Shown piece after piece: positions 50,929-60,176 of a DNA stretch of 64,000 nucleotides; the first letter of the stretch is position 1; every line of letters begins with the position of its first letter. The stretch is from Thiorhodococcus minor (GTDB lineage Bacteria; Pseudomonadota; Gammaproteobacteria; Chromatiales; Chromatiaceae). The translations under genes and the position numbers were made by a program. The notes beneath the pieces are model-generated. The model ran no database searches, was not told the origin of the DNA, and was given only the letters and a program-made list of their open reading frames with translations. Location of the stretch: NCBI RefSeq assembly GCF_010820565.1, contig NZ_JAAIJQ010000012.1, forward strand, positions 26,602-90,601. The letters run 5' to 3'.

Positions 50929-52275
50929 TTACAGCGACCCGGCGCGCTTGATCGCGAAATAACGATTGACCAAGGCGACCGGCAGCTGGGCCGGCAACAG
51001 GTCGAGCACATGGACGCCCAAGTGCTGCAGACGCTCCTGATGACGTCGCCGCCTTGCGAGCCAGTCATTGACGGCATGAAAGCGCAGTGCGCCCCGGAGG
51101 TCCTGAATGGGCGCATCCAGGGTCTCGTCCAGGGCCGACTCGCGGAGATCCGCGATCACGACCAGATGGCGCCGGCGCAGCAGCGCGGCGGTCTGCTCCA
51201 ATCCGGCCTGATCCTCGTCGCGACTATTGGTGATGATGACCACCAGGGCCCGCCTCGGCAGGGCCCGCAGAAGCTCTTGTCCCGCGCTCAGCGGGTCCGC
51301 AGCCTCCATGCTCGGCTGGAGGTCGTAGATGGTCTCCAGCATCCGGCTCACCGTCGCGGGCTCCTTGCGCGGCGCCAGCCAGCGCTTGGGGCCGCCATAG
51401 GTCATGAGTCCGACGGCGTCGCCTTGACGAACGGCGACATAGGCCAGGAGCAGCAGCGCGTTGAGCGCCTCGTCGAGATGCCCGCGACCGGCATCCTGAT
51501 GCCGCATGCGGCGCCCGCAATCGAGCAGGAAGACCAGCCTCTGATCGCGCTCGTCCTGATACTCGCGCGAGATCAGCTTGCGCATGCGCGAGGTCGCCTT
51601 CCAGTCGATCTGGCGCAGGCTATCACCGCGTCGATACTCGCGCAGCTGGTGGAACTCCGCCCCGATCCCGCGTCGCTGCAGGCGACGCACCCCCACTTGA
51701 GCGAGCTGATCGTTGGCGGCCAGCAGGGTGTAGTGACTGATCTCGGCGAAGTTCGGAAAGACCCGCAGCTGGACCTGGAGGCCAAGGGTGCGCCTTTGCT
51801 GCCACAGCCCCAGCGGCGAGCGCAGCAGGAGGTCGCAGCCTGGCATGAGGAAATCGCCGCGCGTGGCCGGGCGAAGCCGATACTTCAGGCTGGCGCGGAC
51901 CTTGGCGGCGAGACGCAGCGTCTGCGGGAGCCCGCTGACGCCAAACTCGGCCGGATGGAGATCGTGGACCTCGAGCCTGAGAGGATATGGCGAGGGGTTG
52001 GCGAAGCGAAGCTCGACCTGGCTCCAAACGCCCTGCGGCAGGGTCCGGTTCATCCGGCGTGCGAGCCTTGGCGATGGCAACCTTCGCAGCAAGAAGAGAT
52101 CCGTCGCGGCCGCCCCAAGCAAGAGGGCCCCGACCGCCTGCCAGAGCAGCACGGCCGACGGCAGCCAGACCGCGCTCAGTCCGATCCCGGCCCAGACGGC
52201 CAAGACGGTCACCAAGGCCCCTCGGGGCCTCATCGGCGTCTTGGCCGTCCCCCGTCCTATCGCACCGGCGTTCAC
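50929..52275 (-). CDS. DUF58 domain protein (second copy)
   Basis: A 448-residue protein: two N-terminal hydrophobic segments (about 17-60), a beta-rich region (LRLEVHDLHPAEFGVSGLPQ), then the DUF58 core LREYRRGDSLRQIDWKATSR and ISREYQDERDQRLVFLLDCG, with a VWA-like fold (ALVVIITNSRDEDQ). It differs from the copy at 44957 and has no MoxR gene beside it. The GTG start overlaps the ttcA stop by 4 bp (GTGA), so it is translated with ttcA. Confidence 0.87.
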   Translation of the reverse strand: MNAGAIGRGTAKTPMRPRGALVTVLAVWAGIGLSAVWLPSAVLLWQAVGALLLGAAATDLFLLRRLPSPRLARRMNRTLPQGVWSQVELRFANPSPYPLRLEVHDLHPAEFGVSGLPQTLRLAAKVRASLKYRLRPATRGDFLMPGCDLLLRSPLGLWQQRRTLGLQVQLRVFPNFAEISHYTLLAANDQLAQVGVRRLQRRGIGAEFHQLREYRRGDSLRQIDWKATSRMRKLISREYQDERDQRLVFLLDCGRRMRHQDAGRGHLDEALNALLLLAYVAVRQGDAVGLMTYGGPKRWLAPRKEPATVSRMLETIYDLQPSMEAADPLSAGQELLRALPRRALVVIITNSRDEDQAGLEQTAALLRRRHLVVIADLRESALDETLDAPIQDLRGALRFHAVNDWLARRRRHQERLQHLGVHVLDLLPAQLPVALVNRYFAIKRAGSL

Positions 52276-53057
52276 GCCGCCTCTGGATCTTCCGTCTTGC
52301 GGCCCGGCCGCGGGAGACCACCCTCGGTCATGATCGGCTTGATGGCATGGAGGAGATTGGCGAAGAGGGTGCTGTGAAGCTCCTCCTCGCGCGCGAGGAG
52401 CGCCTTCATGTGCTCGCGCCGCGTCGGCATGGAGAAGCAGGCGGGACAGGAGTCCGGGATGATCGGCAGACCGGCCCGGCGCGCAAAGTCCCCGGTCTGG
52501 CGCTCCCGACAGTAGACCAGCGGCCGAATGATGCGGATATCGCCCTCATTGTTCAGATAATGCGCCTTCATGGTGCGCAGCTGGCCGCCATGAAAGATGG
52601 ACATCAGAAGGCTTTCGGCCAGATCGTCGAGGTGCTGCCCGAGCGCGAGGACGTTATAGCCCTGCTCCCGGCAAATCCGGTACATGATGCCGCGCTTCAT
52701 GCGCGAGCAATAGGCACAGAAGGAGTCGCCGTCCATATGCGACTTGGCCTGCTCCATCAGCGGCTGCTGCTCGTAGTGCCAAGGCACGCCGATACGGTCG
52801 TAATAGTCCTTGAGCGATTGCGGGTCGAAGCCTGGCACCTCCGGGTCGACCGTGAGGACGCCGAGCTCGAAGCGGACCGGGGCATAGGTCCGCAGGTGGC
52901 TGAGGATCTGGAGCAGGGACAGCGAGTCTTTACCGCCGGAGACCCCGAGGAGGATGCGGTCTCCGTCGCCGATCATGCGAAAGTCAGCGATCGCGCGTCC
53001 GACCTGCCGGAGCAGCGACTTGGGCGGCTTGGCCAATGTGGGATTGGGGCTTCTCAT
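52272..53057 (-). CDS. ttcA: tRNA 2-thiocytidine(32) synthetase
   Basis: TtcA, 261 residues, an Fe-S enzyme that thiolates C32 of some tRNAs. The PP-loop SGGKDS is at residues 40-45. Cys pairs FCAYCSRMKRG (about residue 116) and DSCPACF (about residue 205) bind the cluster. The start at 53057 is needed to keep the RQVGRAIADF segment, so its 5' end overlaps the 3' end of the phosphoesterase gene by about 74 bp in another frame. Confidence 0.95.
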   Translation of the reverse strand: MRSPNPTLAKPPKSLLRQVGRAIADFRMIGDGDRILLGVSGGKDSLSLLQILSHLRTYAPVRFELGVLTVDPEVPGFDPQSLKDYYDRIGVPWHYEQQPLMEQAKSHMDGDSFCAYCSRMKRGIMYRICREQGYNVLALGQHLDDLAESLLMSIFHGGQLRTMKAHYLNNEGDIRIIRPLVYCRERQTGDFARRAGLPIIPDSCPACFSMPTRREHMKALLAREEELHSTLFANLLHAIKPIMTEGGLPRPGRKTEDPEAA

Positions 53058-53604
53058 GGAGGTGAGTGTATCTCAGTCTCCGCTTCAGTAAGCTCAGCGG
53101 AAACCGATAGGTCTCGACATGCCAGTCGCCCGGCGTCGCGACCAGCACCATGCAAGACGGACCGCCGTGCGTGCGTGCCCGCCCCGCGGCCCCCGGGTTG
53201 AGCACCCAAGGCAGCCTGTGAAGGTCCTCGACGAGCCTATGACTGTGGCCGTAGACGATGGCGCGGACATCGGGAAAGCGAGCGCGCAGCAGACGATGGC
53301 GGTCGCGCGCCGGCAGCTGATGGCCGTGGATCACGACCAGTTTGCCTCCGGGAAGCCCCTGCTCGATCCATTCAGGCAGGTGGACCAAGAGCTGCCGATC
53401 TTCCTCCGGCCACTTGCGCGCGACGTCGTTGTTGCCGAAGACGGCAAGCACGCGGCCGAGCCTCGGCTGAAGCTCCGCGAGAATGGAGGCGCGACCGATG
53501 TCGCCGCCATGCACGGCCAGATCGCAGCCGGCGACGACCTCCTGAACGCGCGGATCGACCGCCCCGTGGGTGTCCGAGAGCAGCGCGATCCGCACCTTGC
53601 CCAT
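52984..53604 (-). CDS. Calcineurin-like metallophosphoesterase (YfcE-type)
   Basis: A 206-residue phosphoesterase with the full metal-site set: LLSDTHG (Asp, His), VHGGDIG (Asp), FGNND (Asn), VVIHGHQ (His), YGHSHRLVED and VLNPGA. This is the YfcE/MJ0936 group of small phosphodiesterases. The ATG at 53602-53604 starts directly before the first strand. Its Arg/Gln-rich C-terminal tail (about the last 25 residues) overlaps the start of ttcA, so the stop may have shifted downstream relative to relatives. Confidence 0.88.
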   Translation of the reverse strand: MGKVRIALLSDTHGAVDPRVQEVVAGCDLAVHGGDIGRASILAELQPRLGRVLAVFGNNDVARKWPEEDRQLLVHLPEWIEQGLPGGKLVVIHGHQLPARDRHRLLRARFPDVRAIVYGHSHRLVEDLHRLPWVLNPGAAGRARTHGGPSCMVLVATPGDWHVETYRFPLSLLKRRLRYTHLHEKPQSHIGQAAQVAAPAGRTRDR

Positions 53605-53651
53605 GGTCGCGATCTTATCCACTGTGCGCCTCGTTCGGTTGCTCGCCGCCC

Positions 53652-54650
53652 TCAATCCATCGTCAGCGCCAGCTTACCGGTCACATGCCCCTGCTCGATG
53701 AGCCGGTGCGCTTCCGCCGCTTGCGCCAAGGGGAACGTCTGAGAGACATGGATGCGCAGATCGCCACGATCGATGAGATGGCTGCAGCGGCGCAAGATCT
53801 CACCCTGATGGACGCGCGCGCGCGGCAGGTCTCTGAGCATCGGGGTCAGCATCAATTCCAGGCTGATCCGCAGATTGCGGATACGCGCTTCCTTGAGATC
53901 CAAGGCATCACCTGGGTCCAGGATGGTCACCAGATCGCCGTAATGCGCCATCGCGGGGATCGTCTGGCGGAAGACCTCAGGCCCCACGGTGTCCAGCGCG
54001 ATATCCACGCCCTCGCCCTCCGTCCATTCCATCACGGATTCGACGAGGTCTTCATCCTTGTAGTTGATGCAGAATTCCGCACCCAGGGCATGCGCGAAGT
54101 CGGCCTTATCGGCGCTGCTCACCGTCGTGCAGACGCGCGCGCCGGCGGCCCGCGCGAGCTGGATGGCGACGTGCCCGACGCCACCGGCGCCCGCGTGGAT
54201 GAGCACCCGCTGCCCCTCGCACAGCCGCGCGCGGTCGTGCAAGGCCTCCCAAGCCGTCAGCAGCACCAGGGGCGCGGCGGCGGCCTCGGTCATGCCGATG
54301 CTGCGCGGCTTGGCCTGGGCCAGATGATTGTCGAGGAGGATGTATTCGGCGTAGTTGCCGACGGGACCACCGATGCCCCCGCAGCAGAGCCAGACCTCGT
54401 CGCCCGGCTTGAAGCGCGTCACATCGGAACCGACGGCCTCGACCACGCCGGCGCCATCGCAGCCCAGAACGGCGGGAAGGCCATCCGGCAGCATCGGGCC
54501 GTTCGCACGCACCTTGGTATCGACTGGATTGACGCCGGCCGCGCAGAGCTTGACCAGGATGTCCTCGGGGTCATTCAGCTCGGGCGTGGAGCGCTCGACG
54601 GTCGCCAAGACGTCCAATCCGCCGGTTTCTCTTATCTCGATCGCTTTCAT
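53652..54650 (-). CDS. Zinc-type alcohol dehydrogenase-like quinone oxidoreductase (MDR family)
   Basis: A 332-residue medium-chain reductase. The catalytic domain (VKLCAAGVNPVDTKVRANGP, PAVLGCDGAGVVEAVGSDVT) and the Rossmann loop LIHAGAGGVGHVAIQLARA are intact. It has no structural-zinc Cys lobe, and the pattern is that of NADPH:quinone oxidoreductases of the QOR/zeta-crystallin type. The ATG at 54648-54650 starts MKAIEIRETGGLD; the upstream frame is not used. It lies 47 bp before the phosphoesterase gene. Confidence 0.9.
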   Translation of the reverse strand: MKAIEIRETGGLDVLATVERSTPELNDPEDILVKLCAAGVNPVDTKVRANGPMLPDGLPAVLGCDGAGVVEAVGSDVTRFKPGDEVWLCCGGIGGPVGNYAEYILLDNHLAQAKPRSIGMTEAAAAPLVLLTAWEALHDRARLCEGQRVLIHAGAGGVGHVAIQLARAAGARVCTTVSSADKADFAHALGAEFCINYKDEDLVESVMEWTEGEGVDIALDTVGPEVFRQTIPAMAHYGDLVTILDPGDALDLKEARIRNLRISLELMLTPMLRDLPRARVHQGEILRRCSHLIDRGDLRIHVSQTFPLAQAAEAHRLIEQGHVTGKLALTMD

Positions 54651-54870
54651 GACTGCCCAAAGGCCTCCAGACAAAGATGCCGACCGCACGCCGGCCGTTT
54701 GCGATTCTCGAGACCGAGCAGGGTCTCGTTTCTCGTGCGAAAGATGGGGGCACCCGGACCGTTTGAACAGCCCGACGCCCCGCCCCGACACGGCGCCGCG
54801 ACCTCGCCTTCTGTCGCCACCCGGAATCGAGTAACGTATGCGGCGCCCCAATTCCCCCTGGAGACCCAGC

Positions 54871-56445
<1,575 letters not shown>

Positions 56446-56551
56446 GTGCGCTCATTGAGGCGCCAACAGGGATGCGCAAGTCGCGCGCTGCTCCAATGCC
56501 AGGACGGTATTCGATCAGCGTCCCCCGAGCGGCTGCCAGCGCCTTCTAGGA

Positions 56552-57523
56552 TCAATCGACCAGCGCCGACTCCCTCAGCAGCCGGCAGTAGGCGTCGACC
56601 GCGGCGCGGACGACGCTCTCCGGCAGTCGCTCTGGGTGCTGGCGGCGCTCCTCGGCGAGGGCCAGGGCGCGCGCCCTGAGGAGCGCCCCACGGATGGTGC
56701 GCAAGGCGTTGGGCACGCCAATATTCAGGGTCTCCCAGGGAATCTCCGCCTCGCCGTCCGCGCGCGCGAGCTTGCCGAGGACCTGGGTATCGAGGAATTC
56801 GAGGCTGCTCCAAGCCGCCTCGTTGGTGAGGTCCGCCTCGCGAATGCGCAGTTCTTCAGGGACAGCCGCATCCGCGCCAAGGGCGCAGAGATGCCTTGAG
56901 CCAAAGTCCTCCGTTGGGGCCGGCCGGCTCTCCGTGCATGCGTCGCCCGGCACGTGCTTCTGATAGCAGCGCGAGCGCCTCAGCACCTCTGGCCAGTCTG
57001 ATCTTTCCATGACGTAACTGGGATCATCCGAGCCGGCCGGGCCGTCGGCCGGGACGAAATCGACCAGCTCGCCCGCCTGGAAGTAGAAACGGAAGGCACC
57101 GAAATCGCTCTTCTTGAAATAGAAGACCAGCGACCCGGCTTGGTAGACATACTCCTCGAGCCACTCGACGGCAGCACGCTGACCGCTGAGCTCTGCCCGG
57201 ACCAGGGGGCCATGGCCGCCTCCAGCTCGAGCGGACGCATGGCCGGTGAAGCCGGAGGGATCGTACCAGTAGCGCGCTCGGCTCTGAGAGATGCCCACCG
57301 CAGCGACCGGGCGATGCAGCGCATTGTCGACGACCTCGACCAGATAGAGCCCGCAGTCGCCGGACTCGGCAAGGCGCTTGGAGCCGGCGCGCGCATCGCA
57401 ACGCGCGATCTCGGTGGTCACCCGATTGTAGTAGCCGCGGATCCGCTCGATCGGGTCGGCCTCAGCCAGGCCGCTGAGCGACAAGGCCCCGATGACTGCA
57501 ATGAGAATTGGCGCTCCCCGCAT
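56552..57523 (-). CDS. Secreted protein of unknown function
   Basis: A 323-residue protein with a signal peptide (MRGAPILIAVIGALSLSGLA, cleavage after AEA). The mature part begins DPIERIRGYYNRVTTEIARC; it contains several Cys (CDARAGS, SGDCGLYLV, SRCYQKHV, GDACTES, HLCALG) that could form disulfides, and aromatic-rich strands (YVYQAGSLVFYFKKSDFGAF, RFYFQAGELVDFV). The C-terminal third is helical. No family is recognised. The ATG at 57521-57523 is supported by GAGGAGA shortly upstream. The gene is monocistronic. Confidence 0.75.
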   Translation of the reverse strand: MRGAPILIAVIGALSLSGLAEADPIERIRGYYNRVTTEIARCDARAGSKRLAESGDCGLYLVEVVDNALHRPVAAVGISQSRARYWYDPSGFTGHASARAGGGHGPLVRAELSGQRAAVEWLEEYVYQAGSLVFYFKKSDFGAFRFYFQAGELVDFVPADGPAGSDDPSYVMERSDWPEVLRRSRCYQKHVPGDACTESRPAPTEDFGSRHLCALGADAAVPEELRIREADLTNEAAWSSLEFLDTQVLGKLARADGEAEIPWETLNIGVPNALRTIRGALLRARALALAEERRQHPERLPESVVRAAVDAYCRLLRESALVD

Positions 57524-57963
57524 GTGCTTCTCCTCGACATCCCGTGTTTGGATGAGGACTATAACCCGAGGGCCGAAGCAGCGCGCACGTTCAGTGGACG
57601 GCGGCTTGACCTCGCGCAAGGCTTAGGAAGTGTCCGTCAACTGCCTCCCGCTGTTCTGGTCACGAAGCTCCTGCTTCGTGACCTCGGCGACGAAGCTCGG
57701 CGTCACGACGCCGAGCGCTTCCGCCCCCTGCACCAGGCCGAAAGCAGGGCTCACCCTCAGACTCTCGAAGCGGAGCTTCGTCTCGCGGGTGACGCAGCTG
57801 GAGCTGCGTCACCAGAGACCCAAATCGCGAAACAAGACCTAGACAGCTCCTTAGAGGCCGTCTGAAAACCTCTTAGGGGCCACTTTGATCGCCCTTGACG
57901 CTGGCGAGAGGGCGAGTGAATTCGCCCCTCCAGCACGGGTGGTCGCGATATCCAGACAGCCTC
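57524..57963. repeat. Intergenic cluster of perfect hairpins
   Basis: Four short palindromes lie within 156 bp: 57658-57683 (GGTCACGAAGC stem of 11, loop TCCT), 57695-57716 (GCTCGGCGTC stem of 10, loop AC), 57766-57780 (CGAAGC stem of 6, loop GGA) and 57788-57813 (GGTGACGCAGCT stem of 12, loop GG). The first and last share the shape G(G)TxACGnAGC. No T-runs follow, so these are not ordinary terminators. The rest of the gap up to panE holds short G/C-rich repeats. Confidence 0.75.
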
Positions 57964-58902
57964 TCAGGTGCCGCCCGCTCGATTTCGCCGATCCAGAAAG
58001 CGCAGCTGATGCGCGATGGCCTCGACCGCGGGCAAACGGACGCCCCGCTTGGCCACCTCCCGCAAGGGCCGCTCATACATGAAGGCGATCTCGAGCTCGC
58101 GCTTGGCGAGGTAGTCCAGGCGCATGCTGGGCGCATAGGGGGTCATGGCCTCCGTGACCTCGAGCAGCTTTCCCGTGAAGCCAGTGTCGAAGGGCGCGCC
58201 GCAGGCGGCGGCGCCGGTGGCGACCTCCGCCATGAGCTGCTCGGCGAGCGCCCTGGCATCCGGGTCCGCCATGATGCTGTCGGTGTTGGCGTCGAGCAGC
58301 ACCGAGAGGCCGTTGAAGGGGATGTTCCAGGCGAGCTTGCGCCAGCGTGCCTTGAGCAGCGAGGGAAAGCTCTCGACCTTGATGCCGCTGGATGCGAAGG
58401 CCTCCATCAAGCGCGGGACCCAAGCCTGGCCACGCGCGTCCTGGGGCGCGAAGCTCACCAGGCCATAGTCCAGGTGAGCGATATGGCCCGGCCCGACCTT
58501 GTTGGAGCAGAGAAAGCAGAGTCCGGCGATCACCGGGGATTCGGGAAAGGCCTCGGCCAGCTCCTCTTCCATGCTCAGGCCGTTCTGGAAATTGAGGATG
58601 ACGGTCCCAGGACGGACCAAGGGCCGAAGGAGGTCGACCAGCCTGTGGTTCTGGGTCGTCTTGAGCGCAACACAGACCAGGTCACTCTGAGGAAGGGCGT
58701 CGGATGCCCGATAGACGTCGACGGGAAAGTGATGCTGGTCCCCGAGGGGCGAATCCACGCGCAGACCATGCGCGCGGATGTAGTCGACATCGGAATGGGC
58801 GATGAAGCGCACTGGAAAGCCGCCGACCAAGAGCCGCGACCCGTAGAAGCCGCCGAGGGCGCCTGTACCGAGAATGGTGAAGCTGAGTGTCTGAGATGTC
58901 AT
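57964..58902 (-). CDS. 2-dehydropantoate 2-reductase family protein
   Basis: A 312-residue ketopantoate reductase (ApbA/PanE fold), which makes pantoate for coenzyme A using NADPH. The nucleotide loop ILGTGALGGFYGSRLLVGG, the VALKTTQN motif (substrate Lys region), NFQNGLSMEE and the C-terminal helical domain with KLAWNIPFNGLSVLLDANTD (the catalytic Lys is KLAWN) are visible. Other PanE-like reductases exist, so the substrate is probable rather than sure. The ATG at 58900-58902 is chosen. The gene is isolated between repeat-rich gaps. Confidence 0.85.
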   Translation of the reverse strand: MTSQTLSFTILGTGALGGFYGSRLLVGGFPVRFIAHSDVDYIRAHGLRVDSPLGDQHHFPVDVYRASDALPQSDLVCVALKTTQNHRLVDLLRPLVRPGTVILNFQNGLSMEEELAEAFPESPVIAGLCFLCSNKVGPGHIAHLDYGLVSFAPQDARGQAWVPRLMEAFASSGIKVESFPSLLKARWRKLAWNIPFNGLSVLLDANTDSIMADPDARALAEQLMAEVATGAAACGAPFDTGFTGKLLEVTEAMTPYAPSMRLDYLAKRELEIAFMYERPLREVAKRGVRLPAVEAIAHQLRFLDRRNRAGGT

Positions 58903-59549
58903 GGTGCTGAGTGATCCGCGCCGTCGGAGTCGGTCTGTCATTCTGGAGGCCAAACCAGAGCCGCTAAACCTAGATTCGGCAACTTGAACCGCAAAGGCTC
59001 AAAGAACGCAAAGAAAACAAAGAATTGATCGAAATGAGAGCAGTCAGCTACCAGCCGCCAGCCGCCAGCCGCCAGCCGCCAGCCGCCAGCGCCGGACAAT
59101 CATACAGTTGCCGGATTTTTTGGCCGGCCAGCCGCTCACCCGTTGGGTGACCCGGAGAAGACCTGACAGCAGACCCAAAACAAAGCCTTAGGCTGGCCGC
59201 TGCTGGCTCTTTCTAGGTTGATCGATGCCACGCTCTCACCCGCTGGGTGAGCAAAACTCACTCAGCAACGCACCGAACCCCCTTGCGCGCTTCGTGCGCT
59301 TCGCGGCTCAGCAGCGCTTTTCAGGCTGAAGAGACCCGCGCTGGGCGTGACGGCCTCCAGGCCGCCAGCTGTTGACCTGGAGCCCCACGCACCCAGAACG
59401 CCAGGTACGGACAGAACGCTAAGAAACCCATCCGCGGATGGCCATTCTTGGGGTCGGCAACAACGAGAAAGGCCGGCTCCTTGGCCGACCTTTCGAGTGG
59501 CGGACCGTGGCCCCGCTAAGCCAGGGCCGCGGTCGCTCTCCACGCTCGC
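58903..59549. repeat. Repeat-rich gap: inverted TTTGCG copy, AGCCGCC tandem repeat, hairpins
   Basis: This 650-bp gap holds no gene. From left to right: an inverted copy of the dispersed repeat (58983-59024), five tandem AGCCGCC units (59053-59087), the short palindrome TCACCCGTTGGGTGA (about 59136-59150), a matching palindrome TCACCCGCTGGGTGA about 100 bp on (about 59236-59250), a further TTTGCG-type copy (59282-59310), a GAAAGG...CCTTTC hairpin (about 59466-59494) and an 11-bp imperfect stem GACCGTGGCCC/GGGCCGCGGTC (about 59513-59545). The last two lie just after the hsp20 stop and could terminate it. Confidence 0.65.
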
Positions 59550-60032
59550 CTATTTGACGTCGATGCGCCGCCGCTCGGTCTTCTGCGTCTTCGGCAGATG
59601 GATCTCGAGCAGCCCGTCCTTGAACTCGGCCTGAGTCTCCTCGAAGGCCACCTCGGCCGGGAGACGGATCGTCCTGGTGAAGCTGCCCTGGGCGATCTCG
59701 GAGCGATAGAAGGCGCCCTCTTCCTTGGTCTCTTCGTGCTTGCGCTCGCCCGTGATGGTCAGGAGGTCACCCGCAAGCTCGACTTGGAGATTGTCCTTAT
59801 CGACACCCGGAACCTCCGCGCGGACCAGGATCTCGGCCTCGCGATCCACCACATCGACCTTGGGTGTCATGGCGAGGGTTTCGTCGAGCCCCGTCCAGTC
59901 GGGCAGGATCTCACGGAACGGATGCATCCACCCACGATGCGCCATGGTGTCGAAGAGACGATCCATCTCGTCGAACAAGCTGATGTCACGACGCGGGACC
60001 GCTTCTGTCATTTCTCTGCGTTTGGTTTTCAT
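59550..60032 (-). CDS. Small heat-shock protein, Hsp20/alpha-crystallin
   Basis: A 160-residue ATP-independent chaperone. The alpha-crystallin domain runs from about residue 55 (MTPKVDVVDREAEILVRAEV) through ELAGDLLTITGERKHE, the GAFYRSEIAQGSFTRTIRLP stretch and the FKDGLLEIHLPK signature. The short tail lacks a clear I-x-I/V motif (RRRIDVK gives IDV). It has a strong ribosome site AAGGAGGA (60038-60045). No convincing sigma32 promoter was found by eye. Confidence 0.93.
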   Translation of the reverse strand: MKTKRREMTEAVPRRDISLFDEMDRLFDTMAHRGWMHPFREILPDWTGLDETLAMTPKVDVVDREAEILVRAEVPGVDKDNLQVELAGDLLTITGERKHEETKEEGAFYRSEIAQGSFTRTIRLPAEVAFEETQAEFKDGLLEIHLPKTQKTERRRIDVK

Positions 60033-60176
60033 GGCAGTCCTCCTTCTCTTGGATTCCTACCTAAAGTATAGCTCAAGCACGGCCTTCAGGCGGTCGAGCG
60101 AGGCCTCAATAACCATTACAAATCAGCTAGATAAACCTACACTCAAGCGAATCCGCCGGCTTCAGGATCTCAGCGC

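Noticed and set aside
57857..57866. GCCGTCTGAA, identical to the Neisseria DNA uptake sequence
   Set aside because: I noticed only one copy in the window, and the gene content is not neisserial. It is a chance match inside a repeat-rich gap.
59053..59087. Possible CRISPR array
   Set aside because: The units are 7-bp back-to-back repeats without spacers, and no cas genes are in the window.
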